This document shows, one piece after another, positions 1-11,709 of a stretch of DNA of 64,000 nt. Origin of the DNA: Paralvinella palmiformis (lineage: Eukaryota; Annelida; Polychaeta; Terebellida; Alvinellidae). Positions within the stretch are counted from its first letter, which is position 1. Every line of letters starts with the position of its first letter. Where the stretch lies: NCBI GenBank assembly GCA_025642065.1, contig JAODUP010000090.1, forward strand, positions 374,501 through 438,500, written 5' to 3'. Under the pieces are notes generated by a model. It had not been told where the DNA came from, did not search any database, and was given only the letters and a program-made list of their open reading frames with translations. The position numbers and the translations under genes were made by a program.

Positions 1-717
1 CCAATTCCATTTTTACCTAGTACTTCTTACCATGAGTAGGAACTCCGAGTACCTACTTTTAATACATACTCTGAAGAGTTTATATTCCAAGTATGATTGT
101 CATGGAAGAAATATTTCTGAATTAAAAATTAAATGGTAAATTAATCTGTGGATTTAATTTTTTTGTAGCAAACTTCAATTCCAATTTTATAAATTCCAAT
201 TCAATTTTTTTAAACAAGTAATTCCAATTCTGGAATTGCCCATCAATTCCAATTCTGGAATTAAATTGATCACATGGCTGTATGACACCTTCTATTGTGT
301 TGATCCATCAAGTTCATCCCAACTATATATTCAGAGAAATAGTCACCAATTATTATGACTATTATTTCATTTTTTTATACTGTAAGTTAATTGGTAAATG
401 TATGGTTATGAAATAATCAATAAAAATAACTGCAATATTAAAAATCAAATTAGTGATAATAAAACCTTCAAATATCAAAAAGTATCCAGTAATTTAAACC
501 AAACAACACTGCATAATAATACTAATTACTGTATTAATGGCTTTTTAAACTGTTTTCTAGCAGATTATCAGAAAATAAAATATTTAAAAAGTCAATGCTT
601 TCATATCATCTCTCCAAATTTTCAAACCACTCATTCAAACATAACTATTCTGCATAAAACTGTAAATGCTAGAAAGCCACAATAGGTGGTTGTTAACTGA
701 GCTTCTAGCATACATAC
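1..717. other. Intron 2 of the MYBBP1A homologue (partial), with a degenerate AATTCC-rich repeat
   Basis: No further exon of the family is seen here. Bases 1-265 hold a degenerate AATTCCAATT-rich repeat in which the 16-bp unit TTCCAATTCTGGAATT occurs twice near 220-262. The rest is AT-rich and unremarkable. Confidence 0.4.
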
Positions 718-3700
718 CTGTGCCAGTGCTGTTGAAAATCCTAGACGAGCCCATTTTCTGGAAGAAGCAAGACCCTTGATAAGGCGATCCACTGTATATG
801 CCAATTCTTTACAATGTTTCTGGGACTGCACAAGAAAAATACAATTATAAATTTTTATGGCCTAATAACATTTCTAAAACTAACCAGAAATAAAGTGTCT
901 GTCTTTAAACAAACAAAATGAAAAATATAAACAGCAGAAATGAGAACAGAATTTATTTCTAATATATACTGTTAAAACTATTGAGGTTAATGAAACCAGG
1001 TGAGCTTTGTAACTCATGTTTAGACAACTACAAGCAAGTCTGTTGGATATAAAACTGACTATAGTTGGACACCTGTACTTAGCACCGATTGAATTCACTA
1101 ACTACACTAACCTCTATTAATAATAACAACAAAATGTTGTTTTTAACATCAATTTTTGTCATTTAATAGCTCAACAAAGAGAAAACGTTATTACTGAAGC
1201 AAGATTATCAGTCTATTACAGGGATTAAATTAGGTTAATTTGGGGGTGAAGTTATAAATTATACAATTTTGTGAGTACTGATAACTGTCACAGTCACTAT
1301 ATAACAGTGTCTGTGTGATTCTCTGAATTAACCCCAGATTATTTCACCCTGCTCTCTCACAGTTTCTCCAAAGAAACAGAAATATGACTAAATAAGAAGT
1401 TAAGCTTTTATCAATTAAGGGAGATGCATATGGTCTGGTAGATGAAGCATACATAATATTAACCACCCAACATAAAACTAAACTCCTCCACAACACCACA
1501 CATTTATGATGAGATCACAGCTAAAAATTGTGGAAACGTAAGAAGCAAACAAAACACCATCTAGGTATATAATCTGGTCAAGGAGTTATAATCGGATGGG
1601 GAGATATTCCAACAAAACTTTAGGTTTAACAGAGAACAGTTTGCTCAGGTGTTAAATTATGTGGAGGAAGATTGTTGTCTTTCATTGCAAAATGCCGCCA
1701 GATTATTTGGGAGATTATTTGTCATATTCTGGATTCTGATTTTATAATAAGTTGCAGCATGAATCACTACATGGAGCATTTCAGTTTACCTCATATGGAG
1801 CCACATGCTTTTCCATTTTTGCTGCATCTACATATATGGAATCTTTAGCCAAGATTCCATATATGTGGTATGCAACAAAAAAATGGAACACATAAATGTA
1901 CGAGTGTGATTCCATATGTGCGACTGCAATAAAACAGTTCACTCCATCATTCATATAATGATTCATGCGAATCTGACGGTTGAATCCTGAATTTTACAAG
2001 CCAGGGAAAATAGGTCAGATGTCCAAAAACTCATGGATATTTGTTCATATGGAAGCACACAAATTGTATACTACACTGTCACATATGCATTCAGCATACC
2101 GCATATATAGAATATCGGCTTAATCTTTAATATGGAACTCCCAGCCTTTCAGATTTGTAAGGTAGACAAATTTTGTCCAGTACTGGCAAGCTTTGTATTT
2201 ATGAATTTTAGTTTTTTTAGGAAAATGCTTTCAAGACAGTAAGTTGTTGTGGTTTTTGCATTTTGACAATTTGGTGAAGGGTCCATTTTTTCTTTCAACA
2301 TTTGGAAATCAGATTCATCTATGGTGGAAATGGCACTAGTGTAGGTTTATAGGTAAACCTTTTCATTATGTAGTGTTTCAACGAGTACAACAGTGTGAGA
2401 CCGAGTAACTGTAAGGCATTAACTGGACCATGACCTGTTAACTGTGGAAACACTACCCACCACTGTGCATTAGTGTAGCTTAACATATAATACAAGTCGG
2501 TTTCTTTTTACACGTGGAGAGAACAAAATGTTTCCATATATTCGATCACTGCAGATTGAGCTATACTCACCATGCTTATAGTGAGTCAAATGACCAAATA
2601 TAAATATCACTTCATACTTGCAAATTTATATGGACATGTGGATAATAACAATCTGACCGGGGAGCTAGGTCATATTTTTGGTGGGGGTGCTCTGTTCCAG
2701 GTCAAATTATTAACCCAATGGATCAACCTAATTTTCCAAAAGGGTGTCAAAAAATATTTTTTTTGGTCAAAATCTCATCGAGGAGGATTGAAATTAAGGG
2801 GTCAATAAGATCAAGCCTGATTTAAAAGAGTCAGGATCAAATCCGCCAAGCATACCTGCAGTTTATTATATAGATAGTAGCCCCCTGGGGGATGCAGTCA
2901 CTGACGTGTGTATGTAATACATTCACATGAAGAAAATAGCAACTATATACCGACACTTTGACACTGCATCACGTGCATATGTGGCACTATGTAACATATT
3001 TACACATACATTTTGTCAACTACAGTAAATGCACATTTACGAAGCTGAATGATGAAAAACAAATGTTTCAGATTTCCGAAGATTTGATATATATAGCAGT
3101 TAACCGAGTGTTGATTATACGACCAATAATTTGCTTAAACCAGATCAGTTAACCACATAATCACTATCATTATGTCTGTATATACTGATGGCATTAAGAT
3201 GTTTGGGGTCTTAATTTATTAGACAACCGATACCTTTTATATCTCTTAAGTTAATTAATATAAAGTTACTTTTATAAATTTAAAATTTGTAAAAATAATA
3301 TACTAGGATCATTCGTTTCAGAATAAAATAATTTTTTTGATGTGTGAGAGATAAGGTGAACAAATTGACAGCTAAATGTGAGTTGTTGCCTAACTGGAGT
3401 GAAGGTGTAGATCCATGATTGTGGATATATCATATGTTGACAAACAAACTACTCTACAACTTACACGTGTACACCACTATAATATATCACAGGCTATACA
3501 AAATCATGTGTATTTGTGAGTGATCAGTTAATGGGGGAACCTCTCCAAGGTCAAAGACATCATGATATATTCAATAAACATTAGATCTCTAGATCTACTG
3601 CCCAGTCAGGCAACTGTGGAACATAACATTCACAGAGCACATTAAGATCATCCAATGAAAAAGGCACCATTATGCCCTTATCTTCAAGGCAATGGCTCAG

Positions 3701-5365
3701 AGATATTTCCCCATATTGACATATCTAACCAGTATACATAGACCTCAGCCCATTGATACAATGAGACCTCGGTCCCATCAAATAAAGGATATCTCGCTAT
3801 ACTGAGACAGAAGCCCTGTAAACCTATATTGAACATATAACAAGTGAAATAAGTGTATGTTTAAGATAAATGTGTAACTTCTAGCACAGTTAGCAATCTT
3901 TGGGCTGGTAAGTTAACAGATGAACACTAGTGATGTTTATTATTAAAATCATTATAGTAATGTAAATTTCTGAACAATGAAGACTGGTAACACTTCAGTT
4001 TATTATCTGAGACAAGGTTCACCTGGATTAGAACTAATGATGTTTCATCCTGAATATCAAATTAAAGATTTTGGGTCGTTGCTTTCGTTGATGGCATTGT
4101 GTGACAGAATGTCAATGTTAGGGAGTCCTATGCATGGCTAATTGATAGGGACATTTTCTCTTAGTTCATTCACTATGGGGCCAGCAGATTTAAATGAATT
4201 TTCCTGTGCCACCATCTTGGCTGTGTGGATATTGGAGGCGGTGATTTCAGCACCAGGTCTGGGTGGGTGGATGTGTTCACGTAGCCCGGGTAAATACAGG
4301 TCAACGGTTTCACAAACATGCAGTAACACCACAGTTAATGTTCTTTGAATGCTGGCTATATCACCATGTTGTAGACTGACCACTCTGTTATTTCACTGTA
4401 TAGGAGTACCCTACATAATCAAAGAGTTTATCTTTGTCATGGATAGAGCTGTCCTCTACAATCTTGTAAGTCACCAGGTGAGCACCAACAGTGACTTCAG
4501 CAGGTTCAGCATCTGCAAGCGATGATTCATGAAAGCCAGCTGGCCATAGTGATGCAGGGTAGTCCACAGAAAGATCAAGTACACTGGATGTTGGTTAAAT
4601 ATTTCTGTCATTTTAGGCATGTTTGGTTGGCGAAAGTCATCCGAAGTCCATCAGCTCTGGTGTCACTGAAAGACTGCTGTCTTGATTCAGTTTAGTGCTT
4701 TCGGCATGGGGAACCACTATCTGCACAGGTCCATTCACACAATTGACACAGCCAGTTCAGGAGATCAGCTGATGGCAAATTGGGTTGAAGATTCATGGCA
4801 CATCTGCACATATCACAAGACAAAGCCTCTCAGTGTCGACGAACGCTGAAGCAAATCTGAGGCCTTTAAATTTTAATTGAAACATCAAATATTGATTGAT
4901 GCTAAAAGAAGTGTTTACCACTAAAACTGTCAATTTTGTTTTGTTTAATTACTCATGGCTACGAAAAATAGTTGCGACGAAACGATCTGGGCCGAGGCCT
5001 ACGGACTAACGGTATTATATCTAACCATCACCACGAAAATACTACAGCTAATAAAATACACAAAACTGATACTGAATTTTACACCAGACAAATAGAGATC
5101 TATACTCGAGTCTACTATTAGACTCTATAGTATAAGTAACTGTCACTGTGTGTCTGATTAAATTTAGTCTAAAACAATTGATGATTGACACTGACTCGTC
5201 TGAGTGACTGACTGTGCGTCACTGAATGTGACTGTGTCAGTGTGTTAAACCTACTTCACATTGTTTCATCTGAATGATCGCTATTATTTCTGATGTGGCA
5301 GTGACACGTTTGTCATCACTGCCCTCAGCAAGCACCCAAAATGTTTGCAACAAGTTTTTATCCAT
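718..5365 (-). CDS. MYBBP1A: MYBBP1A / DNA polymerase phi homologue, N-terminal exons (partial)
   Basis: Seen: two minus-strand coding exons that join in phase 0. Exon 1 is 5365-5255 (37 codons, starts MDKNLLQTFWVLAEG, donor GTAGGT). Exon 2 is 825-718 (36 codons, ends LGFSTALAQ, acceptor after TTGTGCAG, donor GTATGT). The joined product follows the N-terminus of the family: an FW-x-LA-x6-R-x2-AT segment, then a helix ending RLIKGLASSRKWAR and the ending ALAQ. Family knowledge: MYBBP1A/Pol5 is a large HEAT-repeat-like nucleolar protein in ribosome biogenesis and transcription control, usually over 1000 aa, so only the first 73 residues are here and the rest lies left of base 1. The ATG at 5365 has G at -3 and G at +4. 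The frame stays open upstream to 5518, but that stretch is Cys- and Phe-rich and unlike the family, so I treat it as 5' UTR. Intron 1 is 4.4 kb and holds repeats. Confidence 0.72.
1790..1925. repeat. Long hairpin / foldback element in MYBBP1A intron 1
   Basis: Perfect 16-bp arms at 1830-1845 and 1851-1866 around a 5-nt loop. Outside them imperfect pairing continues (a CCATTTTT-type block with TGCAT on each side, then CATATGGA-type blocks). This looks like a small foldback or MITE. CATATGGA-like words recur nearby at about 1795, 1910 and 2047. Confidence 0.6.
2000..4030. other. Intronic sequence without recognised features
   Basis: Part of intron 1 of the MYBBP1A homologue. I see no convincing exon, RNA gene or repeat with clear ends here. 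Confidence 0.3.
4110..4590 (-). pseudogene. Decayed FLYWCH-type zinc-finger protein sequence
   Basis: Seen: on the minus strand, pieces in two frames read GAHLVTYKIVEDSS, then DKLFDYVGYSYTVK followed by a stop (near 4391), then after a frame change a segment with HPPRPGAEITAS and SAGPIVNEL. Known: many invertebrate FLYWCH proteins, often multicopy and mobile-element-linked, have a V-T-Y-x-I-V-E-x-S-S lead-in, an L-x-x-x-G-Y-x-Y-T core and a downstream block resembling IHTAKMVAQENSFKSAGPIV. Inference: one stop and at least one frameshift make this a dead copy inside intron 1 of the MYBBP1A homologue. The final C and H of the FLYWCH domain cannot be placed in one frame. It could instead be a short exonised fragment, but no splice signals support that. 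Confidence 0.5.
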
Positions 5366-5622
5366 ATCTAGCAAAATCAAAACACAAAACAACCGAAAGC
5401 CATGCTTCCAACCGGAAACAGAAAGTGCACACATGTGGCAATCAATCAAACTGTACCAGACAAAACGGTAACATATTAAAATAGTATCAAAAAGAGTGGG
5501 CAGAATCTTCAGATTCAACTAAAGAGTAGTAAGACTAGCTGTCGTATATTACACGTATTTCAGTCCTTTAGTATTTTTTTTTTAAATAAATAAATATTAG
5601 AACGTTGGTGTAATTTCATATT

Positions 5623-5639
5623 AATATATATATATATAT

Positions 5640-5676
<37 letters not shown>
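5623..5676. repeat. (TA)n microsatellite with an AAA interruption
   Basis: Near-pure TA dinucleotides immediately 5' of the LINE remnant that begins near 5685. Confidence 0.95.
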
Positions 5677-5678
<2 letters not shown>

Positions 5679-5684
5679 GATGGA

Positions 5685-6735
5685 GGTTTTATTAATGAGA
5701 TGCCAGTGCAATTTAACACGTCATCTGATACCTAAATTAGAGTCCGTTTAGTAGAGTAGAAAAATTGCATCGTGAAATTCCTAGGTATTTATATAGATGA
5801 TGGACTTGAGTGGGATGACCACATCAATCATATTGTCAAAAATGTTATCCAGTGAATCATATGCAATTCATACGGTCAAAGGATATCTGTCTGTCGATAA
5901 TTAAAAATCAATATAGTACAGTCTTATTCATTTTCATCTTACGTATGGCACAATTAATGTTATGGGGATCAGCATGTCAATACAGACTGCATAAACTACA
6001 TAAATATTACAATATTACAGAAGAAATCAATCAGAAATATGTGCAATGCTGGATACAATGCACCGACAACTCCACTTTTTAAGCAGTTCGGCATTACCAA
6101 ATTAACGGACATATATAGTATCCACCTCTGCAAATTAATGTGTTCATACAGTACTGCATAGTACTTTACTTACTTTATTACAAACAATATTTACAAATAA
6201 TTCTCTTGTACACAGTCATCAAACACGTCATTCCCGGGATCCTCATATCATAGCTAGAAATACAAGCAGTGCCGCAATAATCTTTATTCACCAATGCCCA
6301 AAGGTTTTCTAGCTTTGCCAGGTGACGTGAAAAACTGCAAGCCAGTAAAATCATTCATCCAACAAGTAAAAAAATATTACTTAAGCACTTAGTAAGATCA
6401 CTGTGACATTACAACATCATCATCATCATCATCATCATCATTATCATCTCTACTCGAAGATTTAACATAATACTATATATGCTGGAATGACTTATTGCCC
6501 AAATTAGTGAGTAGTGTTTCAATGACTTGCATATCAAATATACACATGCATCCTTCCCCCTATATTTTTATTGTTATTTCTATTAAAACATACCAGGTTG
6601 CATCCTTGTACAGATTTAACATCTTTGGTGCAAACCCAAACTGTATCTACCATGTGCTTGCTTCATTTAGTGTATATTTATGTAATGCCATTCTAGATTC
6701 AGTTTGAAATAAATATATTGATTGATTGACTGATA
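5685..6735 (+). mobile_element. Non-LTR retrotransposon (CR1/L2-like LINE) 3' remnant
   Basis: Seen: plus-strand frames near 5770-5830 read VKFLGIYIDDGLEWDDHI, the reverse-transcriptase thumb motif of CR1/L2-type LINEs, followed by a stop. 5960-6150 gives LFKQFGITKLTDIYSIHL in pieces, 6230-6390 gives the ORF2 C-terminal block (HIIARNTSSAAI, then KVKKYYL-like). It ends near an AATAAATATATTGATTGATTG tail, as short 3' repeats do in these LINEs. An (ATC)n run lies at 6415-6450. Frameshifts and stops make it inactive. Confidence 0.7.
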
Positions 6736-6770
6736 TTCCATTAAGGCGATTCCAACCGACTACCTGTACC

Positions 6771-6829
6771 TTGCTTGCTTTTAGTTCGGGGAGTATCCCC
6801 AGGCTGTCGCTTGTTTGGCACAACACATG

Positions 6830-6831
<2 letters not shown>
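6771..6831 (+). repeat. Interspersed repeat, copy 1 (second copy at 37269-37323)
   Basis: The block TTAGTTCGGGGAGTAT then CAGGCTGTCGCTTGTTTGG recurs in reverse orientation at 37269-37323 with few changes. Both copies border a (TA)n tract. Confidence 0.7.

Positions 6832-6832
<1 letters not shown>

Positions 6833-6888
<56 letters not shown>
6833..6888. repeat. (TA)n microsatellite
   Basis: About 28 TA units between the repeat at 6771-6831 and the SINE starting near 6903. Confidence 0.95.
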
Positions 6889-6891
<3 letters not shown>

Positions 6892-6902
6892 TTTTAGTTC
6901 TC

Positions 6903-7268
6903 CGGTAGTCTGTCGGTTAAGTACCTTGCACTTTATACCAAGGGTCACAGGTTCGATCCTATCAAGAGGTCGAAACTTTTCCAGGAATTAATTTCTCGGC
7001 TCACAACATCGTGGATCGCTGACCACGCTGCCGTATCCACTGAATTGATTAAAAACAAAAATGGGGACATTACGTTAAAGACCCCCTCGGGGTATTTCGG
7101 TTCCATCTTTCTGTATTGCTCTCCTATGAGTGGTTTGTGTGTGTGGGGGGGGGGGGCTATGAACGACCACTCAATATAAGGGACCACACTGGATATAAGT
7201 GCTTGAGTTTCGTGTGCTTTCCCTGTTTCATGATCATAGATCAGGAAACGAAAGAAAATCAATCAATT
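6903..7268 (+). mobile_element. tRNA-derived SINE, family A, copy 1
   Basis: Starts with a tRNA-like head: an A-box-like TAGTCTGTCGGTTAAG and a strong B box GGTTCGATCC at about 6952-6961. The body includes TCCAGGAATTAATTTCTCGGCTCA and ends near GATCATAGATCAGGAAACG with an AATCAATCAATTAA tail. A second, more decayed copy lies at 17855-18140. Confidence 0.65.
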
Positions 7269-7475
7269 AAATATATATATATTTAAAAACAACAACAACA
7301 AACAAGTGGATTAACGTATGTACACTGCACGTATAGCTGTGATTCAAACCATACAGTGCCCATATTTAATACAAAGGAGGTCTAGCAATTCCCGTCAATT
7401 CACATTAAAAATATTCTGCTGTCGATCGTACATGTGTAATATAATTTTATTTATGATTTTATTTATTTGTATATA

Positions 7476-7478
<3 letters not shown>

Positions 7479-7540
<62 letters not shown>
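7479..7540. repeat. (TA)n microsatellite
   Basis: AT dinucleotide run with one AAAA interruption near 7511. Confidence 0.95.
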
Positions 7541-7546
<6 letters not shown>

Positions 7547-7624
7547 TAAAATACATAAATACATTAAAATACCAGTATAACACTAGAAAGTGAAAACACT
7601 TATTCCCATTATGGTCCTGAGGAA

Positions 7625-7640
7625 AGTGTGCGTGCGTGCG

Positions 7641-7724
<84 letters not shown>
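7625..7724. repeat. (GT)n microsatellite
   Basis: A pure GT run of about 37 units (7650-7724) preceded by GCGT-type units. It directly abuts and truncates the LINE remnant on its right. Confidence 0.97.
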
Positions 7725-7725
<1 letters not shown>

Positions 7726-7734
7726 AGATGGTGG

Positions 7735-9170
7735 GCTAGACAAAATGGCATATTGACATATCGGATTAGTGGTGCAGTTAACATCTTTCTTTCTTTTTTC
7801 TAGAATGACATACCTGGTCTGCCTATATAAGAACTTTAATTTTGAATTTGATTTGCTGATAATTTTATCCGCAATACAGTCTCCAGCAAGAGATTGGTCA
7901 AGTTCGATACCTAAATATTTTACCTTCGTCCGACATGACACTTAAGACATTGCCTGCACATTGAACTTGAATGGAGTTGTTTGTACGAAGATTCCTCTTT
8001 GACGCAAAGGGAATGGACTTAGTCATTCCAAGGTGGAGAGACAATTTAATATCAATCAGGCATTCCCTGATTGATTCTAGTTCATTGGAAATTTCTTGTT
8101 GAATTTCCATTGTGTTTTTACCTGGCGCTATAAGTGCAGAGTCGATCAGCATAGAGTAATTTACACTTGACCGTCGATGGGATGTCGTTCACATAGATGA
8201 GAAACAACATCGGACCAAAGATTGATCCTTGAGCAACGCCACTTGTAATTGTACTGATATCTATATACCGATTGCTATCGCTCATGTAAGCTAATAGGAT
8301 CCAAACCAGTTAAGTGTCGAGTTGTCGAGTGCTAGAACTTTTAGTTTCTGGATTAGATAGAATACCATGATGAAGTGTCAATTAAAGGCCTTTGTAGGTC
8401 GAAAAGAACCATACCTACACATATAGTTACCTTTGTCTTGTTCCTGGTCTATATAATCGATAAAATGTACCAAATATGTGTCAGTAGAAAAGGCTGATCA
8501 AGATCCGAACTTATACTCATATAGGAGTTTATGGTCCTGGATAAATTGATTCAGCAGGTCGTAGACTGCCCTCTCAAATTGCAGATTTTAAATCATCAGG
8601 AATTTTATCAGGTACCAAAAGATAAATTTAGAATATGGTTTGGGGTGACGTAATGATCGGCATCGTCTTTAATGAATCGGGGGGGGGGGTGCAACTGGTC
8701 TGAATCGGTTGCCTTATTTGAATTTATATTTTTCTAGATATTCGATCAGTACAATATACTCTCAGATGTCCGTATATGACTCCACCCATTGCTCCCTGTG
8801 CCTGATGGCAAATGGTCAACTTGTGTCGAGGCAATGGTTGTGAAACATTTACTGAATTGCTGGGGCACTTTAGAATTTCAAAACTAATTCATTTTCCATA
8901 TTAAGTCCAACTGAGCTTGGCTTAGTGCGACTTCCTGATGACGTGCCGAGACTTCTTATCGTTCGCCACATTTAGTTTTGTACGCATGAAATTTATCAGA
9001 GACAAAATCTGATTTAGCCTGACCTTTTTTTGTTTTTATCTGATTAATTACGAAGAAAAATATATCGACCGTACAAACTATGGTCTTTGGTCTTTTTGAA
9101 GTAGCAATTAACCTGATCCTTGTCATTGATGAGGTGTAAACTTTCTCTAGTCATCCAGTCATCCAAGGAA
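7735..9170 (-). mobile_element. Non-LTR retrotransposon (CR1/L2-like LINE) ORF2 remnant
   Basis: Seen on the minus strand, right to left: a finger-region block with LLNQFIQDHKLLYEY (about 8520-8570), YLVHFIDYI (about 8445), then GVAQGSIFGPMLFLIYVND (about 8185-8245), the RT palm segment before the catalytic YADD. The YADD itself falls at a frameshift near 8140-8160. After it come LIAPGKNTMEIQQEIS and KVKYLGIELDQSLAG (about 7880-7920). Family knowledge: this order is the reverse-transcriptase domain of CR1/L2-type LINEs. Several stops and frame changes show it is dead. The 3' end stops at the (GT)n tract at 7724. Confidence 0.82.
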
Positions 9171-9195
9171 CAGTATTGTTATATCTTACTATAAC

Positions 9196-9197
<2 letters not shown>

Positions 9198-9256
<59 letters not shown>
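9198..9256. repeat. (TA)n microsatellite
   Basis: Pure TA run of about 29 units. Confidence 0.95.
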
Positions 9257-9259
<3 letters not shown>

Positions 9260-10084
9260 CAGACCATATATCAAATTGTCTCTAAATCACCCTCAATGTC
9301 ATTTATTACGTTAAGGGCAATTAATGTCACTCCGGATGTAAATTTGTAAATAATGATCCCCTATATGCCATATGCTAATCACATACAAATGTATTCTCCG
9401 TTAAGATGATTGCATTCCTCCTATTTCAGTTAGGCAGTTTAATTAAGATCATGGATCGCCAAGAATAGTTATAGATCGATTGTATAGCTAACAAACCTAT
9501 ATCATAAATGGAAATAAGGTCGAACAGTAGCTGGAATTTATCCTGAAAAGTGAACCGCCTTCAGAATATAGACAACCAACGTGGTTAATTAATTATTGAA
9601 TTGAATTAAAACTACTTAAATATTTTCTGCCCCACGTCTATGCATATTGGCACATACATATATGTTGTTACGGTTATATTGGGAAACTAGATACTATGCT
9701 CAATCATATTAGTACAGCGGTTAAGGCAAAAATTTGAAATTTGACGAAAGTATGATGTTTGTAGATTGTCATCAAGTATATTATTAATAAATCACAGATA
9801 CAATCTTGACCATCTGGTTTATTCTCTAAAACTCTTTCCGGTCCGTTACAATTCTAAATACCAACATTAAGTCCTCAATATAATTAATTGTGGACTGTTA
9901 TGGATTGACAACATTACACCCCCCCCCCCACCTTTATTGAAAATGTATCATTTCATATATGTTTCACTCAAGTTAAATAATAGGTACATTTCGAACAATC
10001 TTTAATTCAAATTTTGAATATCCGACGATAACACTGAATTTTACACCTACATAATGATTTATCTCAAGTCAATTGATAAGCTAC

Positions 10085-10085
<1 letters not shown>
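9257..10085. other. AT-rich intergenic sequence, nothing recognised
   Basis: No coding or RNA signal is seen. There is a C10 homopolymer near 9919-9928. Confidence 0.3.

Positions 10086-10150
<65 letters not shown>
10086..10150. repeat. (TA)n microsatellite
   Basis: Pure TA run of about 32 units. A second short run lies at 10272-10298. Confidence 0.95.
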
Positions 10151-10152
<2 letters not shown>

Positions 10153-10339
10153 TGAAACTAACTCTGATAAACAAATTATAAAATCTTACAGAACAATGTA
10201 CTTCATTTTACATCATAATTAATTCACTCCATTCAGCTTCATTCTTACACATATAGTTGTATAAAACTATAGTATATATATATATATATATATATATAAA
10301 TTTAAAAAAATTTTTATATTTATATTTTTTTTCACTTAG

Positions 10340-10860
10340 AAATAAAGTCTTTATATTTGCTGGCATTCTGGTGCTTTCCCCTTTGGACGACCTGCTGAGA
10401 CATCTGTCACATTTGAATTATGACTACTGTCTTGTTTAAAAGTTCATCATTGTTCACTGTTATTATTTCTGGCACGTCTTGCGAATAATGCTGTTTTCAA
10501 ACTCGGTTTCAGGTGTAACATCATGGTCAGTCACTTTCCTGAAATGTGATAAATTTTTTTGTTTTGCTGCCAAGAACAGGACTATTTGCTGTTATCATGC
10601 TCCCTTTCACTTGCACCACAAACATTGGTGCTGGATTATATGCTGGACAAAATTTTGGTCCGTTTTCGTTTGTTTCATTAAACTGTATCCCCAACATGGA
10701 GAGGAATGTTCTTCGTACACAATTTCTGGCATCTGCATATTTTTTGTTGCTGTTTCCTCTGCATCTCGAGTTCGCAGTTCTTTATCTTCAACTCGAATGA
10801 ATATTTTGGATAATAGCACTTTTATTTCCCAAAACGGTTTGAAGGGGGTGCCCTGTTTGT
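10340..10860 (-). pseudogene. Gypsy integrase C-terminal fragment
   Basis: Minus-strand pieces include VLLSKIFIRVEDKELRTRDAE, the tail of the integrase core region, then in a shifted frame PAYNPAPMFVVQVKGSMITA, which has the shape of the G-(D/P)-x-V tail domain of Ty3/Gypsy integrases. The DDE catalytic core should lie at 10860-11700, but only frameshifted sequence is found there. Confidence 0.5.
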
Positions 10861-11709
10861 AAATTTTCTTTTGGGGGAAATTTGGTAAATTTGTACATTT
10901 CCTGTCTCCACGATTTCCCCTTCCACAGTGACAATTGCCTTTTAAAAGGTTTCAAAATTTTTCCCCCCTTTAAAAGATTTTGGCCCCCGTGGCGTAATCC
11001 CCCGGTGACTATCCCCCAAAATATTCATGAATTTCCGTGGCGGCCCGTTGTCTTTTTTAATGTTTCTTGGGCATTTTTTGTTGAAATATTTTATCAAATA
11101 CTGGGTTTAAATTCTGGCTGATGGGGCTCCCCCAGCCCCACCAGGGGAAATCGTGAATATTTCAAAACTACTAACAATAATCCCCCGCTAGAATAGGGCC
11201 CCACAAAAATCCCAAACAGAGATTTGAAAGCTTTTCAGGTTCTGTGAAAATTTGTGGTTGTAGACGTTCATTTTTGGTGACAAAAACAAAATGAGCACGT
11301 TTTTCATTTTGTCTTGGTGAGCTTACCCGGGGGTGGGGAAAACCCAAATTAGCTCTCAACGGGACTTTTTTACCAACCCCGATGACCTTCAGAGCTATTT
11401 TTCAATTTTGCCTCATCCCCAAAAGGAATAACAATCCGGGTTCCTTTTTTTCAAATTCCTTTTTTGAATTTCTTCACTTTTTTTAAAATTCATTCTCCCC
11501 AATTTTTTAAACATTTGTAAATTTTCCCAAAATGGGTTTGTTTTGTCGCTTGAATTATTTATTCGACAATTTTTGGGAACCACTGTTTCACAAACGTAGT
11601 TGATATATTTTCTTAACCTTCCCTTCCCACCTAACTTGTAGACCCCACGGGGTGACGGCCATTAATAAACTGGATTATCAGCCCGGGGTCTACACTTTTA
11701 AATTTATTT

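Noticed and set aside
398..685. 95-codon plus frame near the left edge
   Set aside because: Asn/Thr/Ile-rich translation of AT-rich intron sequence with no family resemblance; it lies in an intron of the MYBBP1A homologue.
6415..6450. (ATC)n as a possible CRISPR-like or coding repeat
   Set aside because: Simple triplet repeat within a LINE 3' region, with no spacers.
6903..6975. Possible tRNA gene
   Set aside because: Good B box, but the acceptor and anticodon arms do not pair and a second SINE copy exists at 17855.
7476..7784. 102-codon minus frame of Thr-His repeats and Tyr-Ile repeats
   Set aside because: Pure product of (GT)n and (TA)n tracts.
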